Shown: positions 35,901-45,033 of the stretch, one piece after another
How positions within the stretch are numbered: the first letter of the stretch is position 1
How the letters are laid out: every line of letters begins with the position of its first letter
NCBI RefSeq assembly: GCF_014191875.1
Contig: NZ_JACHXD010000010.1
Coordinates: forward strand, 62,001-126,000
DNA: 64,000 bases
Reading direction: 5' to 3'
Source of the DNA: Pseudoduganella violacea
GTDB lineage: Bacteria; Pseudomonadota; Gammaproteobacteria; Burkholderiales; Burkholderiaceae_D
Translations under genes and position numbers: made by a program
Notes under the pieces: model-generated
Seen by the model: only the letters and a program-made list of their open reading frames with translations
Databases searched by the model: none
Told to the model about the DNA's origin: nothing

Positions 35901-38702
35901 CATCTGGCGCACGCGCTCCACCGAGAAGTCGAGCAGGTCGTGCTGGGCGTGGTCGAGCTGGGGCGCGGGCGCGCTCAGGGCCAGCAAGGTCGATTCCAGC
36001 GCATACGCCAGTTCGCGCAGCGCCTTGAAGCCGACCGTGGCCGAGGTGCCGGCCAGCGTGTGCGCGGCCTGCAGGGCTTCCGGGCTGACAGGGCGGCGCG
36101 GCTCGTGGCGCCATTCGCCGAAGTCGCGCGCCAGCAGGCGCACGATTTCATCGGTTTCGGCCAGATAGATGTTGTACAGCGGCAGAGGAATGGCGAGGCG
36201 GCCAACGAACTTGATATTGTCCTCGCCCGGCTGGGCGGCTGGCGTGGTCGCCGCCGGGAAGTCGATCACATTGCCGTTCACCGTCGCCGCGGGACGCGGC
36301 GCGGCACTCTCCTGCGGCGGCGCGACTTCGCCCCCGCCGGCGGCGGTATCAACGCCGGCGTCAGCGTCAGCATCATGCGCGGCATCTTCTGCGGCGCTGG
36401 GTTCAGACACCGGTTCGGGCGCTGGCTCGGCGGCGGCTTCCGCCTCCAGCGCGAAGGCGCCGCCTGCCTGCACGCGGCCGGCGGCGGCGATCAGGGCCAG
36501 GCCGTTGCGCGGCGAAGCGCCAGCGGCAACCAGTTCGCCGACCCAGGCGCCCAGTTCGGCGGCGGCGTGTTCCAGCAGCGCGAACAGCGCATCGCTGGCG
36601 GGGCGCTCCTCGGCCAGCCACTGGTTCATGGTGCGCTCCACCGCTCCCGCCGCATCGGCGAAATGGTTCAGGCCCACCATGCGGCCGCTGCCCTTCAATG
36701 TGTGGAAGGAGCGGCGCAGCATCGTCAGATGATCCAGGCTGCCCGCCTCGGCGCGCGGCTTGGCCAGGGTGGCGTCGACGAAGGCCAGCACGTCCTGGGC
36801 CTCGGCGATGAAGATGTCAAGCAGCTCGGCTTCGATGGCGGCGTCGCCCGCCTCGCTCTGCGCATCCGATGGCGCCATGGCGGGCGCCTGCTGCGGCGGC
36901 ACCGGCGTGGCGGGCGGCGCGACTTCGTCCTCCAGCACCGGGATCGATTCCGCTCCCGCCATCTTGCGGAAGGGGACGGCGCGGAAGCTGCCTTGCCCGG
37001 CATCGAAGCTGAAGCGCTCGCGCGCGCCGGCCGGATTCTGCGCCAGCGTATCGACGAAGAAGCCGAGCGCGCCGACATTCTGCGCGACCTGGTCCAGCAG
37101 CTTCGCTTCCTGCGCCGGATCGCCCTGCCCAGCGGCCAGCTTCTGCACTTCGGCGCGCACATGCTGGGCGGCGCGCACGGCGTCGTCCTGGTCGAGCAGG
37201 CTCAAAGCGCCCTGCAACTGGTGCAGCACGCCATCCAGCGGCGCCAGCTCGGCGCGGCGCGCCGGGTCGGCGTAATAATCGTCCAGCACTTTTTCCACCT
37301 GGCGCAGGCCGGTCTTCATCTCCGTCGACAGGGCCGCCACCGTATCGTCCTGCTGCATGCGGCGCGCCAGGCTGCCCTGCCATTGCGCGGGCTGGGGCGG
37401 AGTCTGGCCGGACAACAGGGCCTGCAGGCGCGCGCCGATGGTGTCGGCGTGGGCCGCAAAATCGTCGGGCAGATGGCGGATCTGCTCCAGGCCATGTTCG
37501 GCGAACAGCAGGGCCGTCGCCATTTCCAGGCCCAGCTCCTCGCTGCGCCCGACCGTGGCGGCGCTGTTGGCGACGTCGGCCAACTGGCGCATCAGGGTCG
37601 CCAGCGCGGGCAGCCCAAGCTTGCTGCCGGCCGCGCCGACGATTGCCAAGGCCTGTCCGAATTCATCGTTGAGGGCCGCGTCGCCGCCGGCCTGCTCCAG
37701 CCGGCGCCAGGCGGCTTGCGCCTGCTGCATGCCTTCGCGCGCGCGCGCCAGCGCTTCCTGATCGAGCTGGCCGTAGCGCCTCGCCTCGTAATCGCGCGGC
37801 ACCATGCGCTCCAGCGCATACGCATGGTGCAACTGCTGCGCCAGCGGCGGCAGGCTGTCGGCATCGGCGGCGGCAACAAAGAACAGGGCGTCGCGCAGCA
37901 GGCTGTCGGGCAAGGCCATATTGCCTTGCGACTGGCGGCGCAGCTGCAGATTGATCAGGCCAAACAGCTGCTTCACATACAGGCCGCTTTCGAGCTGGCC
38001 GGCGGCCACCATCCCGGCGAAAGCCTGCTGCGCCAGCCAGAAGGCGCGCGCCTGCGGTTCCTGCTGGGCGTCGGCGACGGCGGCGACGGCGTCCTGCAGC
38101 GCGGCGGCCTGCGCCATCTGGGCGGCGGCGTCGGGCGCTTTCAGATAAGGCAGCAGCGCGCGTTCGAAGCGCTGGCGCAAGGCCGTGTAATCGGGAGCGC
38201 CGGCATCCGGCGCTGCGGCCGACAGGGCGGCGCGCGGCGAGAGATCGGGGAAGAACAGGTCGGCCGGATGCACGCGCTCCGCGCCCAGCATGGCCTGCAC
38301 CTCGCGGTACCAGGGGAATAGCCGCACCGGCTGCAGCGGCTCGCCTTCCAGCAGCTCCTGCAGGAATTCGGTTAGCGCCTGGTACAGCTCCGCCACTGTC
38401 CGCACATGGTCGGTGTTGCATTTAAGCGTGCCGGCCTTGAAGCGGTCCAGCACCTGCTCGGCCAGTTCGGTGAGCACCACCACGCCATCCACATCGACCA
38501 TCTGCAAGGCGCCGTGGGCCTGGTGCAGATGCGATTTGGCGTGCTGCAGGGCGGTGGCCTGGTCTTCCGCCTCCCTGCCCCCGGCTTCGAACAGCGCCGT
38601 CCTTGACCGCCCCAGCGCCTCGCGGATTTCCACCATGACCCATGACAGCGGGCCGGTGTCGAATTGCGGCGTTGCGCTATAGGGAAGATCAGTTCTGCTC
38701 AT
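32958..38702 (-). CDS. chpA: ChpA-type hybrid CheA kinase with multiple Hpt domains
   Basis: A 1914-residue chemosensory kinase controlling type IV pili. Phosphotransfer motifs are HTLKGSGRMVG (His667), HTLAGTSATVG (His881) and HTVKGSARMAG (His1216). Two weaker Hpt-like repeats, LHQAHGALQMVD (His60) and LHQLQGALSLLD (His494), lie in the N-terminal part. Ala/Pro-rich linkers separate the modules. Then come a dimerisation helix pair, the HATPase (Asn1502, GRGVGMDIV), a CheW-like domain and a C-terminal receiver with Asp1844 (LVDIEMPRMDG). It is last in the pilG-H-I-J-chpA run, 7 bases after pilJ. Confidence 0.94.
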   Translation of the reverse strand: MSRTDLPYSATPQFDTGPLSWVMVEIREALGRSRTALFEAGGREAEDQATALQHAKSHLHQAHGALQMVDVDGVVVLTELAEQVLDRFKAGTLKCNTDHVRTVAELYQALTEFLQELLEGEPLQPVRLFPWYREVQAMLGAERVHPADLFFPDLSPRAALSAAAPDAGAPDYTALRQRFERALLPYLKAPDAAAQMAQAAALQDAVAAVADAQQEPQARAFWLAQQAFAGMVAAGQLESGLYVKQLFGLINLQLRRQSQGNMALPDSLLRDALFFVAAADADSLPPLAQQLHHAYALERMVPRDYEARRYGQLDQEALARAREGMQQAQAAWRRLEQAGGDAALNDEFGQALAIVGAAGSKLGLPALATLMRQLADVANSAATVGRSEELGLEMATALLFAEHGLEQIRHLPDDFAAHADTIGARLQALLSGQTPPQPAQWQGSLARRMQQDDTVAALSTEMKTGLRQVEKVLDDYYADPARRAELAPLDGVLHQLQGALSLLDQDDAVRAAQHVRAEVQKLAAGQGDPAQEAKLLDQVAQNVGALGFFVDTLAQNPAGARERFSFDAGQGSFRAVPFRKMAGAESIPVLEDEVAPPATPVPPQQAPAMAPSDAQSEAGDAAIEAELLDIFIAEAQDVLAFVDATLAKPRAEAGSLDHLTMLRRSFHTLKGSGRMVGLNHFADAAGAVERTMNQWLAEERPASDALFALLEHAAAELGAWVGELVAAGASPRNGLALIAAAGRVQAGGAFALEAEAAAEPAPEPVSEPSAAEDAAHDADADAGVDTAAGGGEVAPPQESAAPRPAATVNGNVIDFPAATTPAAQPGEDNIKFVGRLAIPLPLYNIYLAETDEIVRLLARDFGEWRHEPRRPVSPEALQAAHTLAGTSATVGFKALRELAYALESTLLALSAPAPQLDHAQHDLLDFSVERVRQMLQSFAAADMPPEQPELIAALDKLRAELASPARTGAELDARLDSLLADSEGAELPQPVPGMAAHAMPAESPLEETQVPAPSAEDELAARLDALFTDTYHSLIASPPPAPQRAARPAAPAASAAASDDIDDLFASAFDDSFAPVAPLEASELAPLSEHAAGPASLPPEAPAAEPAALLEASSATPVETPTEAPTGAAAAPPAGAETGAAVDLDSEVEVLALPGAPAELATPAPGSFQDEIDADLLPVFLEEGADLLPQIGEALRTWQHNPADFSHAQMLQRVLHTVKGSARMAGAMRLGQHAHEIETHIENMVHAGSATPHAFEELLAHYDHALLLFEQLQDPAALQGAVVQPGAAVPDGAAPGALESTDPASDVAAKTPLVRVRADILDRLVNQAGEVSISRSRLENEVGSLRASLNDFSENLNRLRRQLREVEMQAETQIASRMSISGEREFDPLEFDRFTRLQELTRMMAESVNDVAAFHENLGRSVEAASGDLNQQARMTRELQRDLMRVRMVPFASISERLFRVARQSAKEVDKRVNLDIRGSAVDIDRSVLERMAAPFEHLLRNAIVHGVETRERRGAAGKEEIGELLIQVSQQGNEVVIEFSDDGAGLDLQRIRAKARSVGLLGETEEVSDAEAANLIFEPGFSTADTLTELAGRGVGMDIVRAEAQALGGRIDTMSESGKGARFTIHLPLTLAVTQVVLLSAGGRMYALPSVQVEQVLQMKDTALGEAQAKGELVLHGQHTALHYLPELLGGAAVRMPAQRSAPVLMLRNGSDKLALHVDEVLGNREVVIKNIGPQLARMPGIAGATVLGSGEIVLILNPLALVQHLAQHPELRAEYAEAAGSVAAGQGERPGCTVMVVDDSLTVRKVTQRLLEREGYQVVLAKDGVDALEQMQELRPDMMLVDIEMPRMDGFDLTRNVRGDARTRDIPIIMITSRSADKHRNYAMELGVNAYFGKPYQEAVLLSAIAGLLPAA

Positions 38703-38709
38703 TCTTGCC

Positions 38710-41022
38710 TCAAGAAGTAATACGGAAACGCGATACCGAGTTTTTCAGTTCCTGCGCCAGCACCGACAGCTTGCGCACCGATTGCGCGGTCTGCTGCGTG
38801 CCATCCTTGGCCTGCTCCGTGACTTGCAGGATGTGCTGGATATTGTGCGCCACGCCGCTGGCCGATGTCGCCTGCATGCCGGTGGCGCGCGAAATGCCCT
38901 GGATCAGCTCCGCCAGGCGGTTCGACACTTGGGAGATATCCTCCAGCGCCGCACCGGCCGCGTCGGACAGGCGCGCGCCCTCGACCACGCCCTGGGTCGA
39001 TTTTTCCATCGCCGCCACGGCGTCGTGGGTGTCGGTCTGGATGGTCCGCACCAGGGCGCCAATCTGCTTGGCCGCGCCGGCCGAACGCTCGGCCAGGCGC
39101 TGCACCTCTTCGGCCACCACCGAGAAGCCGCGCCCCGCCTCGCCCGCCGACGCGGCCTGGATGGCGGCGTTCAGCGCCAGCACATTGGTCTGTTCCGTGA
39201 TGTCGGAAATCAGCTCGGTGATTTCGCCGATCTCCTGCGAGGATTCGCCCAGGCGCTTGATGCGCTTGGAGGTTTCCTGGATCTGCTCGCGGATCTCGTG
39301 CATGCCCTTGATGGCGTTCTGCACCGCCGTCGCGCCCTGGCGCGCCGCCGCCACCGACTGGCGCGCCACGTCGGCCGATTCGGAGGCGGACTTCGACACC
39401 TCGGTGATCTCGTTGGCCATCTTCACCACGGTGGAGCTGGCGTCCTGGATCTCGCGCGACTGCTGCTGCGAGGCCAGCAGCAGGTCGCTGGAGATGCCTT
39501 GCGCGTGGGTGGAGGCCGACGTCACCTGTTCGGCCGTCACCGTGACCCGGCCCACCAGGCCGCGCAGCTCTTCCACCGTGTAGTTGACCGAGTCGGCGAT
39601 GGCGCCGGTGATGTCCTCGGACACCGTGGCCTGCACCGTCAGGTCGCCGTCCGCCACTTCCTGCAGCTCGTTCATCAGGCGCAGGATGGCCGCCTGGTTC
39701 TGCGCGTTCATGGCCTTGGCTTCTTCTTCCTTCTGCTGCGCCTGCAGGCGCATGGCCTCGGCCTCCTTGCGGCGGCGGTCGGCGCCGCGCGTGCGCGCGT
39801 GCGAGTCCTGCAGCAGCACGCGCCCGATGGCGGCGGCCGAAAGCAGCGTGAGCATGCCGCCCGCCACCATCAGCCAGAAGCTGTAATTCAGCGATTCCTG
39901 CTCCGCGCGGAAGGCGTTCTGCAAGGTCGCCAGGCTTTGCCGCAGATTTTCGTTGCGGCTGAAGATCAGCTGTTCGGCGCTTTTGGCGGCGGTGAATTTA
40001 TCCAGGCGGTTCAGGATCGAGCCGACCATGGCCTGGTATTCCTCGAAGCGCCCTTTCAGCAGGCCCAGTTTCTCGCGCAACTCGGCGTCGCGCGTGGCCT
40101 GCAGCTGCAAGCTGTCGCTGCCGTTCAGGAAACCATCGACCGTATTGCGGAAGACGGTGGTGTCGCGCCCCAGCTGGAAAGCCGTTTCCGAACTGATGCC
40201 GCCGGCCGTCAGGAATTCGCTGGCGCCACGGCTCATGCGCTGGGTCAGCATGGACAGCCTGCCCAGCGCCGCCAGCTCGCGCGCATTGCCGCCACGCTGC
40301 AGCTTGAGCGAGCTGATTTCCTCGCTCAGGGCCAGCAGCTCGGGCGACATGGCGTTCAGGCTATGCAGGGTTTTATCAACGCCGCTCAATTCCGGCTTCA
40401 GGCGCAGGATGGTTTCCGCCGCCTTGTCCGACTCCGCCCAGCCGCGGCGCGCCTGGCCCAGCGTCCCCGCCAGCGCGGCCGGCGCGGCGCCCACGCTGCG
40501 GCCGCCGTAACTGCCCCCGCTGCTCATCAGGGTGAAGGCGTGATTCAGTTCGCGCCGGCTCTCTTCCAGCTGGCGGAAGGCTTCGGCATTGCCTTCCACC
40601 GCGTTCGGCGCGGCCTTGCCGATGCGCTGCGAGTGCATCAGGGCGTCGCCCGCGATCTGGGTGCGGGTGGAGCTCAGTGTGCCCTCATGCGCGTACAGGG
40701 CGACAAAGGCCACGCTCAAGGCCAGGCTCAGGGCCAAGGCGCTGGAGAGGATGCTTAACTGGCGCTGCGGCGCCAGATGGCCGATCAGGGGCAGCTTGAA
40801 ATCCGGGCCGGTATCGGCCACCGGCGCCGGGCCGCGGCGGCGGATGGCGTCGCGCAGGCGCAGCGGCGCTTCGCTGTCGTCGGCGGCCGCCGGCGCGCCC
40901 GCCTCCGGCAGCGGGGCGGTATGGCCGAACTGCGAGTTGCCGTCGCCATAACCGGCGAATTCCGAATTGGGCGCTGGCTCGGCGCTGCCCGCCGTGGAGC
41001 GCGGGAATATCTTGAATACCAT
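38710..41022 (-). CDS. pilJ: PilJ-type methyl-accepting chemotaxis protein
   Basis: A 770-residue inner-membrane chemoreceptor for the pilus Chp pathway. After a cytoplasmic, polar first 85 residues come TM1 (about 90-110), a periplasmic PilJ-type helical sensor region, TM2 (about 381-403), a HAMP-like segment and a long signalling coil. Its tip holds [20 protein letters not shown] and [16 protein letters not shown]. The cytoplasmic N-terminal extension is longer than in most receptors. The ATG at 41022 has ggggga upstream. Confidence 0.93.
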   Translation of the reverse strand: MVFKIFPRSTAGSAEPAPNSEFAGYGDGNSQFGHTAPLPEAGAPAAADDSEAPLRLRDAIRRRGPAPVADTGPDFKLPLIGHLAPQRQLSILSSALALSLALSVAFVALYAHEGTLSSTRTQIAGDALMHSQRIGKAAPNAVEGNAEAFRQLEESRRELNHAFTLMSSGGSYGGRSVGAAPAALAGTLGQARRGWAESDKAAETILRLKPELSGVDKTLHSLNAMSPELLALSEEISSLKLQRGGNARELAALGRLSMLTQRMSRGASEFLTAGGISSETAFQLGRDTTVFRNTVDGFLNGSDSLQLQATRDAELREKLGLLKGRFEEYQAMVGSILNRLDKFTAAKSAEQLIFSRNENLRQSLATLQNAFRAEQESLNYSFWLMVAGGMLTLLSAAAIGRVLLQDSHARTRGADRRRKEAEAMRLQAQQKEEEAKAMNAQNQAAILRLMNELQEVADGDLTVQATVSEDITGAIADSVNYTVEELRGLVGRVTVTAEQVTSASTHAQGISSDLLLASQQQSREIQDASSTVVKMANEITEVSKSASESADVARQSVAAARQGATAVQNAIKGMHEIREQIQETSKRIKRLGESSQEIGEITELISDITEQTNVLALNAAIQAASAGEAGRGFSVVAEEVQRLAERSAGAAKQIGALVRTIQTDTHDAVAAMEKSTQGVVEGARLSDAAGAALEDISQVSNRLAELIQGISRATGMQATSASGVAHNIQHILQVTEQAKDGTQQTAQSVRKLSVLAQELKNSVSRFRITS

Positions 41023-41070
41023 TACAGCATCCCCCGGTTACTTGGTATGGCGCCGCCTGTGGCGGTTTTC

Positions 41071-41631
41071 TTATCTACCGGCCTGCTGGAAGCGCGCCTC
41101 GCGCACCAGCAAGCCCAGATCCAGGCGGGTCCAGACCTGGTTTTCCTTGTCCTCGAACCGCTGCGCGCACCAGGGCTGGGCATCGGCCGCCGCCGCGTCG
41201 CTTGGCCGCATTTCGTCCAGCCGGCGCAGGCCCAGCACGCGCGCCACCAGCAGGGCGCAGTTATAGCCCAGGGCCGGCGCGAAGGTGATGAAGCGGCTGT
41301 CCGCCTCCGGCGCGCAGGGCGCTTCGCCCAGGTAGCGCGCCAGGTCGACCACCCCAACCAGGTTGCCGCGGATATTGGCCAGGCCCAGATACCAGTCCTG
41401 CGCCAGCGGCACCGGCGTCAGCGCCTGGCAGTGCACGATCTCGCCGATCTGGGTCAGGTCCAGCAGGCCGCGCAGCGCGCCGGCCTGCACGCCCAGCTCG
41501 CGGCCGGCATTGCCCGCGCCGCCCTGGGCCGCCTGCATGCGCTCCAGCAGCTGCACCTGGTATTGGCGCAGCCGGCTGCGGCGCTCGGCGCCGTCCGGTG
41601 CTGCCGCCGCGTGCCCGTGCGCGCTGGCCAT
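41071..41631 (-). CDS. pilI: CheW-like adaptor PilI
   Basis: A 186-residue CheW-domain protein that should link PilJ to ChpA. The domain covers about residues 45-170, with LGLANIRGNLVGVVDLARYLG as the core strand region. The first 40 residues are Ala-rich with a short helix. It lies one base after the pilH stop and 48 bases before pilJ. Confidence 0.9.
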   Translation of the reverse strand: MASAHGHAAAAPDGAERRSRLRQYQVQLLERMQAAQGGAGNAGRELGVQAGALRGLLDLTQIGEIVHCQALTPVPLAQDWYLGLANIRGNLVGVVDLARYLGEAPCAPEADSRFITFAPALGYNCALLVARVLGLRRLDEMRPSDAAAADAQPWCAQRFEDKENQVWTRLDLGLLVREARFQQAGR

Positions 41632-41632
41632 G

Positions 41633-41998
41633 TCAGCCGAGGGCCGCGATCTTCGCCAGCAGTTCGGCCGCCGCCACCGGCTTGATCAGATAGTCCTTGG
41701 CGCCCTGGCGCATGCCCCAGATCCGGTCGGTTTCCTGGTTCTTGCTGGAGCAGATGATCACCGGCACGTCCTGCAGGGCCGGATCGCGGGCGATGGTGCG
41801 CGTGACCTGAAAGCCGTTCGCCCCCGGCATCACCACGTCCATCAGGATCAGCTCCGGCTTGTCGGCCTTGATCTTGTCCAGCGCCTCCTCGCCGTTTTCG
41901 GCGGTGGTGACGGAAAAGCCGTTCTTCACCAGGATATCGGTGAGGTAATAACGTTCGGTGGGCGAATCGTCGACGATCAGGATTTTTTGGATGGCCAT
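41633..41998 (-). CDS. pilH: PilH response regulator
   Basis: A 121-residue single-domain receiver. The phosphoacceptor lies in LILMDVVMPGANGFQ, the acidic pair is in ILIVDDSPTERYYLTD, and the conserved Lys is in KDYLIKP. In Pseudomonas PilH is the major phosphate sink opposing PilG and promotes retraction. It is placed between pilG and pilI in the usual order. Confidence 0.92.
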   Translation of the reverse strand: MAIQKILIVDDSPTERYYLTDILVKNGFSVTTAENGEEALDKIKADKPELILMDVVMPGANGFQVTRTIARDPALQDVPVIICSSKNQETDRIWGMRQGAKDYLIKPVAAAELLAKIAALG

Positions 41999-42014
41999 GC
42001 TTGCCTCGCTGGTC

Positions 42015-42416
42015 TTATGCGCCTGCCGCGCCGGCCGTGTGCTCGCGCACCGCCGCCAGCAGGCTGTCTTTGGTAAAAGGTTTGGTCAGATAGGCCGCCG
42101 AGCCGACCATGGCGCCGCGCGCGCGGTCGAACAGGCCGTCCTTGGAGGACAGCATCAGCACCGGGGTCGTATGGAAGCGCGTGCTTTTCTTGATCAGGGC
42201 GCAGGTCTGGTAGCCGTCCAGGCGCGGCATCAGGATGTCGCAAAAGATCAGGTCCGGGTGGTGGTCGCTGATCTTGGCCAGGGCGTCGAAGCCGTCTTCG
42301 GCCAGCAGCACCTGGTAGCCGGCCTGGCTCAGGAAAATCTCGGCGGAGCGGCGGATGGTACTGCTATCGTCGATCACCATGATTTTCAAACCTGTCGCTT
42401 GCGGCGTAGTCGTCAT
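42015..42416 (-). CDS. pilG: PilG response regulator
   Basis: A 133-residue single-domain receiver, with acidic pocket IMVIDDSSTIRRSAE, phosphoacceptor in LIFCDILMPRLDGYQ and conserved Lys in AYLTKPF. PilG activates pilus extension and polarity in Pseudomonas. The Cys before the acceptor Asp is typical of the PilG group. First gene of the Chp run, 61 bases downstream of the rubredoxin gene on the same strand. Confidence 0.93.
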   Translation of the reverse strand: MTTTPQATGLKIMVIDDSSTIRRSAEIFLSQAGYQVLLAEDGFDALAKISDHHPDLIFCDILMPRLDGYQTCALIKKSTRFHTTPVLMLSSKDGLFDRARGAMVGSAAYLTKPFTKDSLLAAVREHTAGAAGA

Positions 42417-42477
42417 AATCGTTTCACCGGGATGTTATCCACACGATAGCACAGGGTGCCGCGCCTGGGCGGGCGTT

Positions 42478-42669
42478 TCAGATCGCGACCATCTCGAAAT
42501 CGTCCTTGCGGGCGCCGCATTCCGGGCAGGCCCAGTTCATGGGCACGTCGGCCCAGCGCGTTCCAGGGGCGATGCCTTCGTCCGGCAGGCCGGCCGCCTC
42601 GTCGTAAATCCAGCCGCAGATCAGGCACATCCAGGTCTGGAATTCTTGGGTCGTATCCTCGCTACTCAC
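42478..42669 (-). CDS. rubA: Rubredoxin
   Basis: A 63-residue electron carrier with one Fe(Cys)4 site: Cys15, Cys18 (MCLICGWIYD) and Cys48, Cys51 (ACPECGA). The central DEGIAPGTRWADVP loop is typical. The donor and acceptor are not evident from context. It is divergent from the ThiD-like gene with 56 bases between the two starts, a pairing common in Proteobacteria. Confidence 0.97.
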   Translation of the reverse strand: MSSEDTTQEFQTWMCLICGWIYDEAAGLPDEGIAPGTRWADVPMNWACPECGARKDDFEMVAI

Positions 42670-42725
42670 GTTCTGCCATCCTCAATCAAGTAAAATGCCG
42701 AATTAGGTATCTTAATCTACCCGCC

Positions 42726-43562
42726 GTGCAAAACCAAACTTCGCCCCTCATCCTGACATTTGGCGCCGCCGATCCGATCGGCGCGATCGGCGTCCACGCC
42801 GATCTGGCCACCTTCTCGGCCCTGCACTGCCAGGGCTTCGGCGTGACCACCGCCCTGCTCATCGGCGACAGCGCCGGGGTCGAAGACCAGCAGCACGTGG
42901 ACCCGGACTGGGTGGCCGACCAGGCCCGCGTGGTGCTGGAAGACGTGCAGGTGGCGGCCTTCAAGATCGGCGCGCTGGATAATATGGAGCATATCTCGGC
43001 CATCGCCGAGGTGGTGTCGGACTATCCGGACGCGTCCCTGGTCCTCGATCCCTTCGGCTCGCGCCTGCCGGAACTGCCCGAAGGCGAGGATATGGACGAA
43101 ATGCTCACCGTGCTGCGCCAGCTGCTGGTGCCGCAGGCGACCCTGCTGATGCTGTCGCAGGTGGAGCTGGGCCGCCTGGCCGAGACCTGGCGCGACCTGG
43201 GCAACGGCGAAACCACGGCCGACGACGCCCAGCACCTGATCGACCTGGGTTGCGAATACGTGCTGGTGACGGGCACCCCGGCCGGCAAGGGGCCGAGCGA
43301 CGCCTCGCTGCGCGCCAACACCCTGTACGGCGCCGGCGGCGTGGTGCGCCACGACCGCTGGCAGCACCTGCCCGGCTCCTTCCTCGGCGCCGGCGGCACG
43401 CTGTCGGGCGCGATCGCCGCCTTCATGGCCTTGGGCGCGGAAACGCCGCAAGCCGTCGATCTGGCCCAGCAATACACCTTCGGCACGCTGGCCCACGCCC
43501 AGCGCCATGGCATGGGCAAATTGGTGCCCAACCGATTTTTCAAGCTGCACAACCCCCATTGA
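42726..43562 (+). CDS. ThiD-like (ribokinase superfamily) kinase, divergent
   Basis: A 278-residue relative of hydroxymethylpyrimidine/phosphomethylpyrimidine kinase, starting at GTG 42726. Canonical ThiD opens with GTDPSGGAGIQADL; here the loop is [15 protein letters not shown]. The late catalytic loop GTGCTLS becomes GAGGTLSGA, replacing the Cys. The fold is clearly kept (KIGALDN, VLDPFG, LVTGTP) but substrate residues differ, so true thiamin-pathway activity is uncertain. It is followed 7 bases later by hemL and shares a short divergent promoter region with rubredoxin. Confidence 0.8.
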   Translation: MQNQTSPLILTFGAADPIGAIGVHADLATFSALHCQGFGVTTALLIGDSAGVEDQQHVDPDWVADQARVVLEDVQVAAFKIGALDNMEHISAIAEVVSDYPDASLVLDPFGSRLPELPEGEDMDEMLTVLRQLLVPQATLLMLSQVELGRLAETWRDLGNGETTADDAQHLIDLGCEYVLVTGTPAGKGPSDASLRANTLYGAGGVVRHDRWQHLPGSFLGAGGTLSGAIAAFMALGAETPQAVDLAQQYTFGTLAHAQRHGMGKLVPNRFFKLHNPH

Positions 43563-43569
43563 AACGACT

Positions 43570-44856
43570 ATGACTACTTCCAAGAACGATACGCTGTTTG
43601 CCCGCGCCCAGAAAACCACCCCGGGCGGCGTCAACTCCCCGGTACGCGCCTTCCGCTCCGTGGGCGGCACGCCGCGCTTCATCACCCGCGCCGAAGGACC
43701 GTATTTCTGGGACGCGGACGGCAAACGTTATATCGATTACATCGGTTCCTGGGGACCAGCCATCGTCGGCCACGCCCATCCCGAAGTGGTGAAGGCAGTG
43801 CAGGAAGCGGCCACGCGCGGCCTCTCCTTCGGCGCGCCGACCGAGGCGGAAATCGAGATGGCCGAGGAAATCTGCCGCCTGGTGCCGTCCATCGAACAGG
43901 TGCGTCTGGTCTCGTCGGGCACCGAAGCGACCATGAGCGCCCTGCGCCTGGCGCGCGGCGCCACCGGCCGCGACAAGATCGTCAAGTTCGAAGGCTGCTA
44001 CCACGGCCACGCCGACTCCCTGCTGGTGAAAGCGGGCAGCGGCCTGCTGACCTTCGGCAATCCGACCTCGGCCGGCGTGCCGGAAGATTTCGTCAAGCAC
44101 ACCCTGGTGCTGGACTATAACAATGTGGCCCAGATCGAAGAGGCCTTTGCCAATATGGGCGAAGAAATTGCCTGCGTCATCGTGGAACCGGTGGCCGGCA
44201 ATATGAATCTGATCAAGGCTACGCCGGCATTCCTGCAAGCGCTGCGCAATCTGTGCAGCAAATACGGCGCGGTCCTGATTTTCGACGAAGTCATGTGCGG
44301 TTTCCGCGTCGGCCTGGGCGGCGCGCAAGCGCTGTATAACATCAAGCCGGATTTGACCGCCTTGGGCAAGGTTATTGGCGGCGGCCTGCCGGTGGCCGCG
44401 TTCGGCGGCAGCGCCGAATTGATGTCGAAAATGGCGCCATTGGGCGCGGTATATCAGGCCGGCACCCTGTCCGGCAATCCGGTGGCCGTGGCCGCCGGCA
44501 TGACCACGCTGAAACTGATTCAACAGCCGGGCTTCTACGATAAACTCGCCGCCAGCGCCAAACGCCTGGCCACCGGATTAACCGCGGCGGCAAAAGAAGC
44601 CGGCATTACTTTCTGCGCCGATTCCGAAGGCGGCATGTTCGGCCTGTATTTCAGCGCCACCCCGCCGAATAATTACGCGGAAATGATGGCCGGCGACCGC
44701 GCCAAATTCAATACCTTCTTCCATATGATGCTGGATGAGGGCGTGTATTTCGCGCCGGCCGCGTTTGAAGCAGGTTTCGTTTCCGCGCAACACGACGACG
44801 CGGTAATCGACGAAACCATCGCCGCCGCGCGCCGCGTATTCGCCAAGCTGGGCTGA
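43570..44856 (+). CDS. hemL: Glutamate-1-semialdehyde 2,1-aminomutase
   Basis: A 428-residue class III PLP aminomutase that makes 5-aminolevulinate for haem in the C5 pathway. The PLP lysine is Lys267 in [11 protein letters not shown], and the opening [19 protein letters not shown] is diagnostic. Length is typical. The ATG at 43570 is inside a longer open frame overlapping the ThiD-like gene. A clear terminator follows at 44873-44898. Confidence 0.97.
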   Translation: MTTSKNDTLFARAQKTTPGGVNSPVRAFRSVGGTPRFITRAEGPYFWDADGKRYIDYIGSWGPAIVGHAHPEVVKAVQEAATRGLSFGAPTEAEIEMAEEICRLVPSIEQVRLVSSGTEATMSALRLARGATGRDKIVKFEGCYHGHADSLLVKAGSGLLTFGNPTSAGVPEDFVKHTLVLDYNNVAQIEEAFANMGEEIACVIVEPVAGNMNLIKATPAFLQALRNLCSKYGAVLIFDEVMCGFRVGLGGAQALYNIKPDLTALGKVIGGGLPVAAFGGSAELMSKMAPLGAVYQAGTLSGNPVAVAAGMTTLKLIQQPGFYDKLAASAKRLATGLTAAAKEAGITFCADSEGGMFGLYFSATPPNNYAEMMAGDRAKFNTFFHMMLDEGVYFAPAAFEAGFVSAQHDDAVIDETIAAARRVFAKLG

Positions 44857-44872
44857 GCTGCCCCCCTCCCCG

Positions 44873-44898
44873 AAGCCCGTGCCACGCGGGCTTTTTTT
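44873..44898 (+). terminator. Rho-independent terminator after hemL
   Basis: Stem aagcccg / cgggctt around a 7-base loop, running straight into a T-run. It lies 17 bases after the hemL stop and separates it from the unrecognised membrane protein gene. Confidence 0.85.
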
Positions 44899-45033
44899 CG
44901 TCCTTTCATCTGCTTTTCATGCCAGATTTCAGCCTGATCGCGCAGGGAACTGGCATGGCTGCGGCGTCTTCATGCAAGCGCCGCCGCAGCCGCGTAGAAT
45001 AGTCCGCGTTCCATCCCACCGGCCGGAGGAGAT

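Noticed and set aside
33060..38321. Two very long plus-strand open frames (768 and 962 codons) opposite chpA
   Set aside because: They lie wholly antisense to a protein with clear Hpt, ATPase, CheW and receiver motifs. Their His/Gln/Arg/Gly-rich composition is that of a GC-rich shadow frame.
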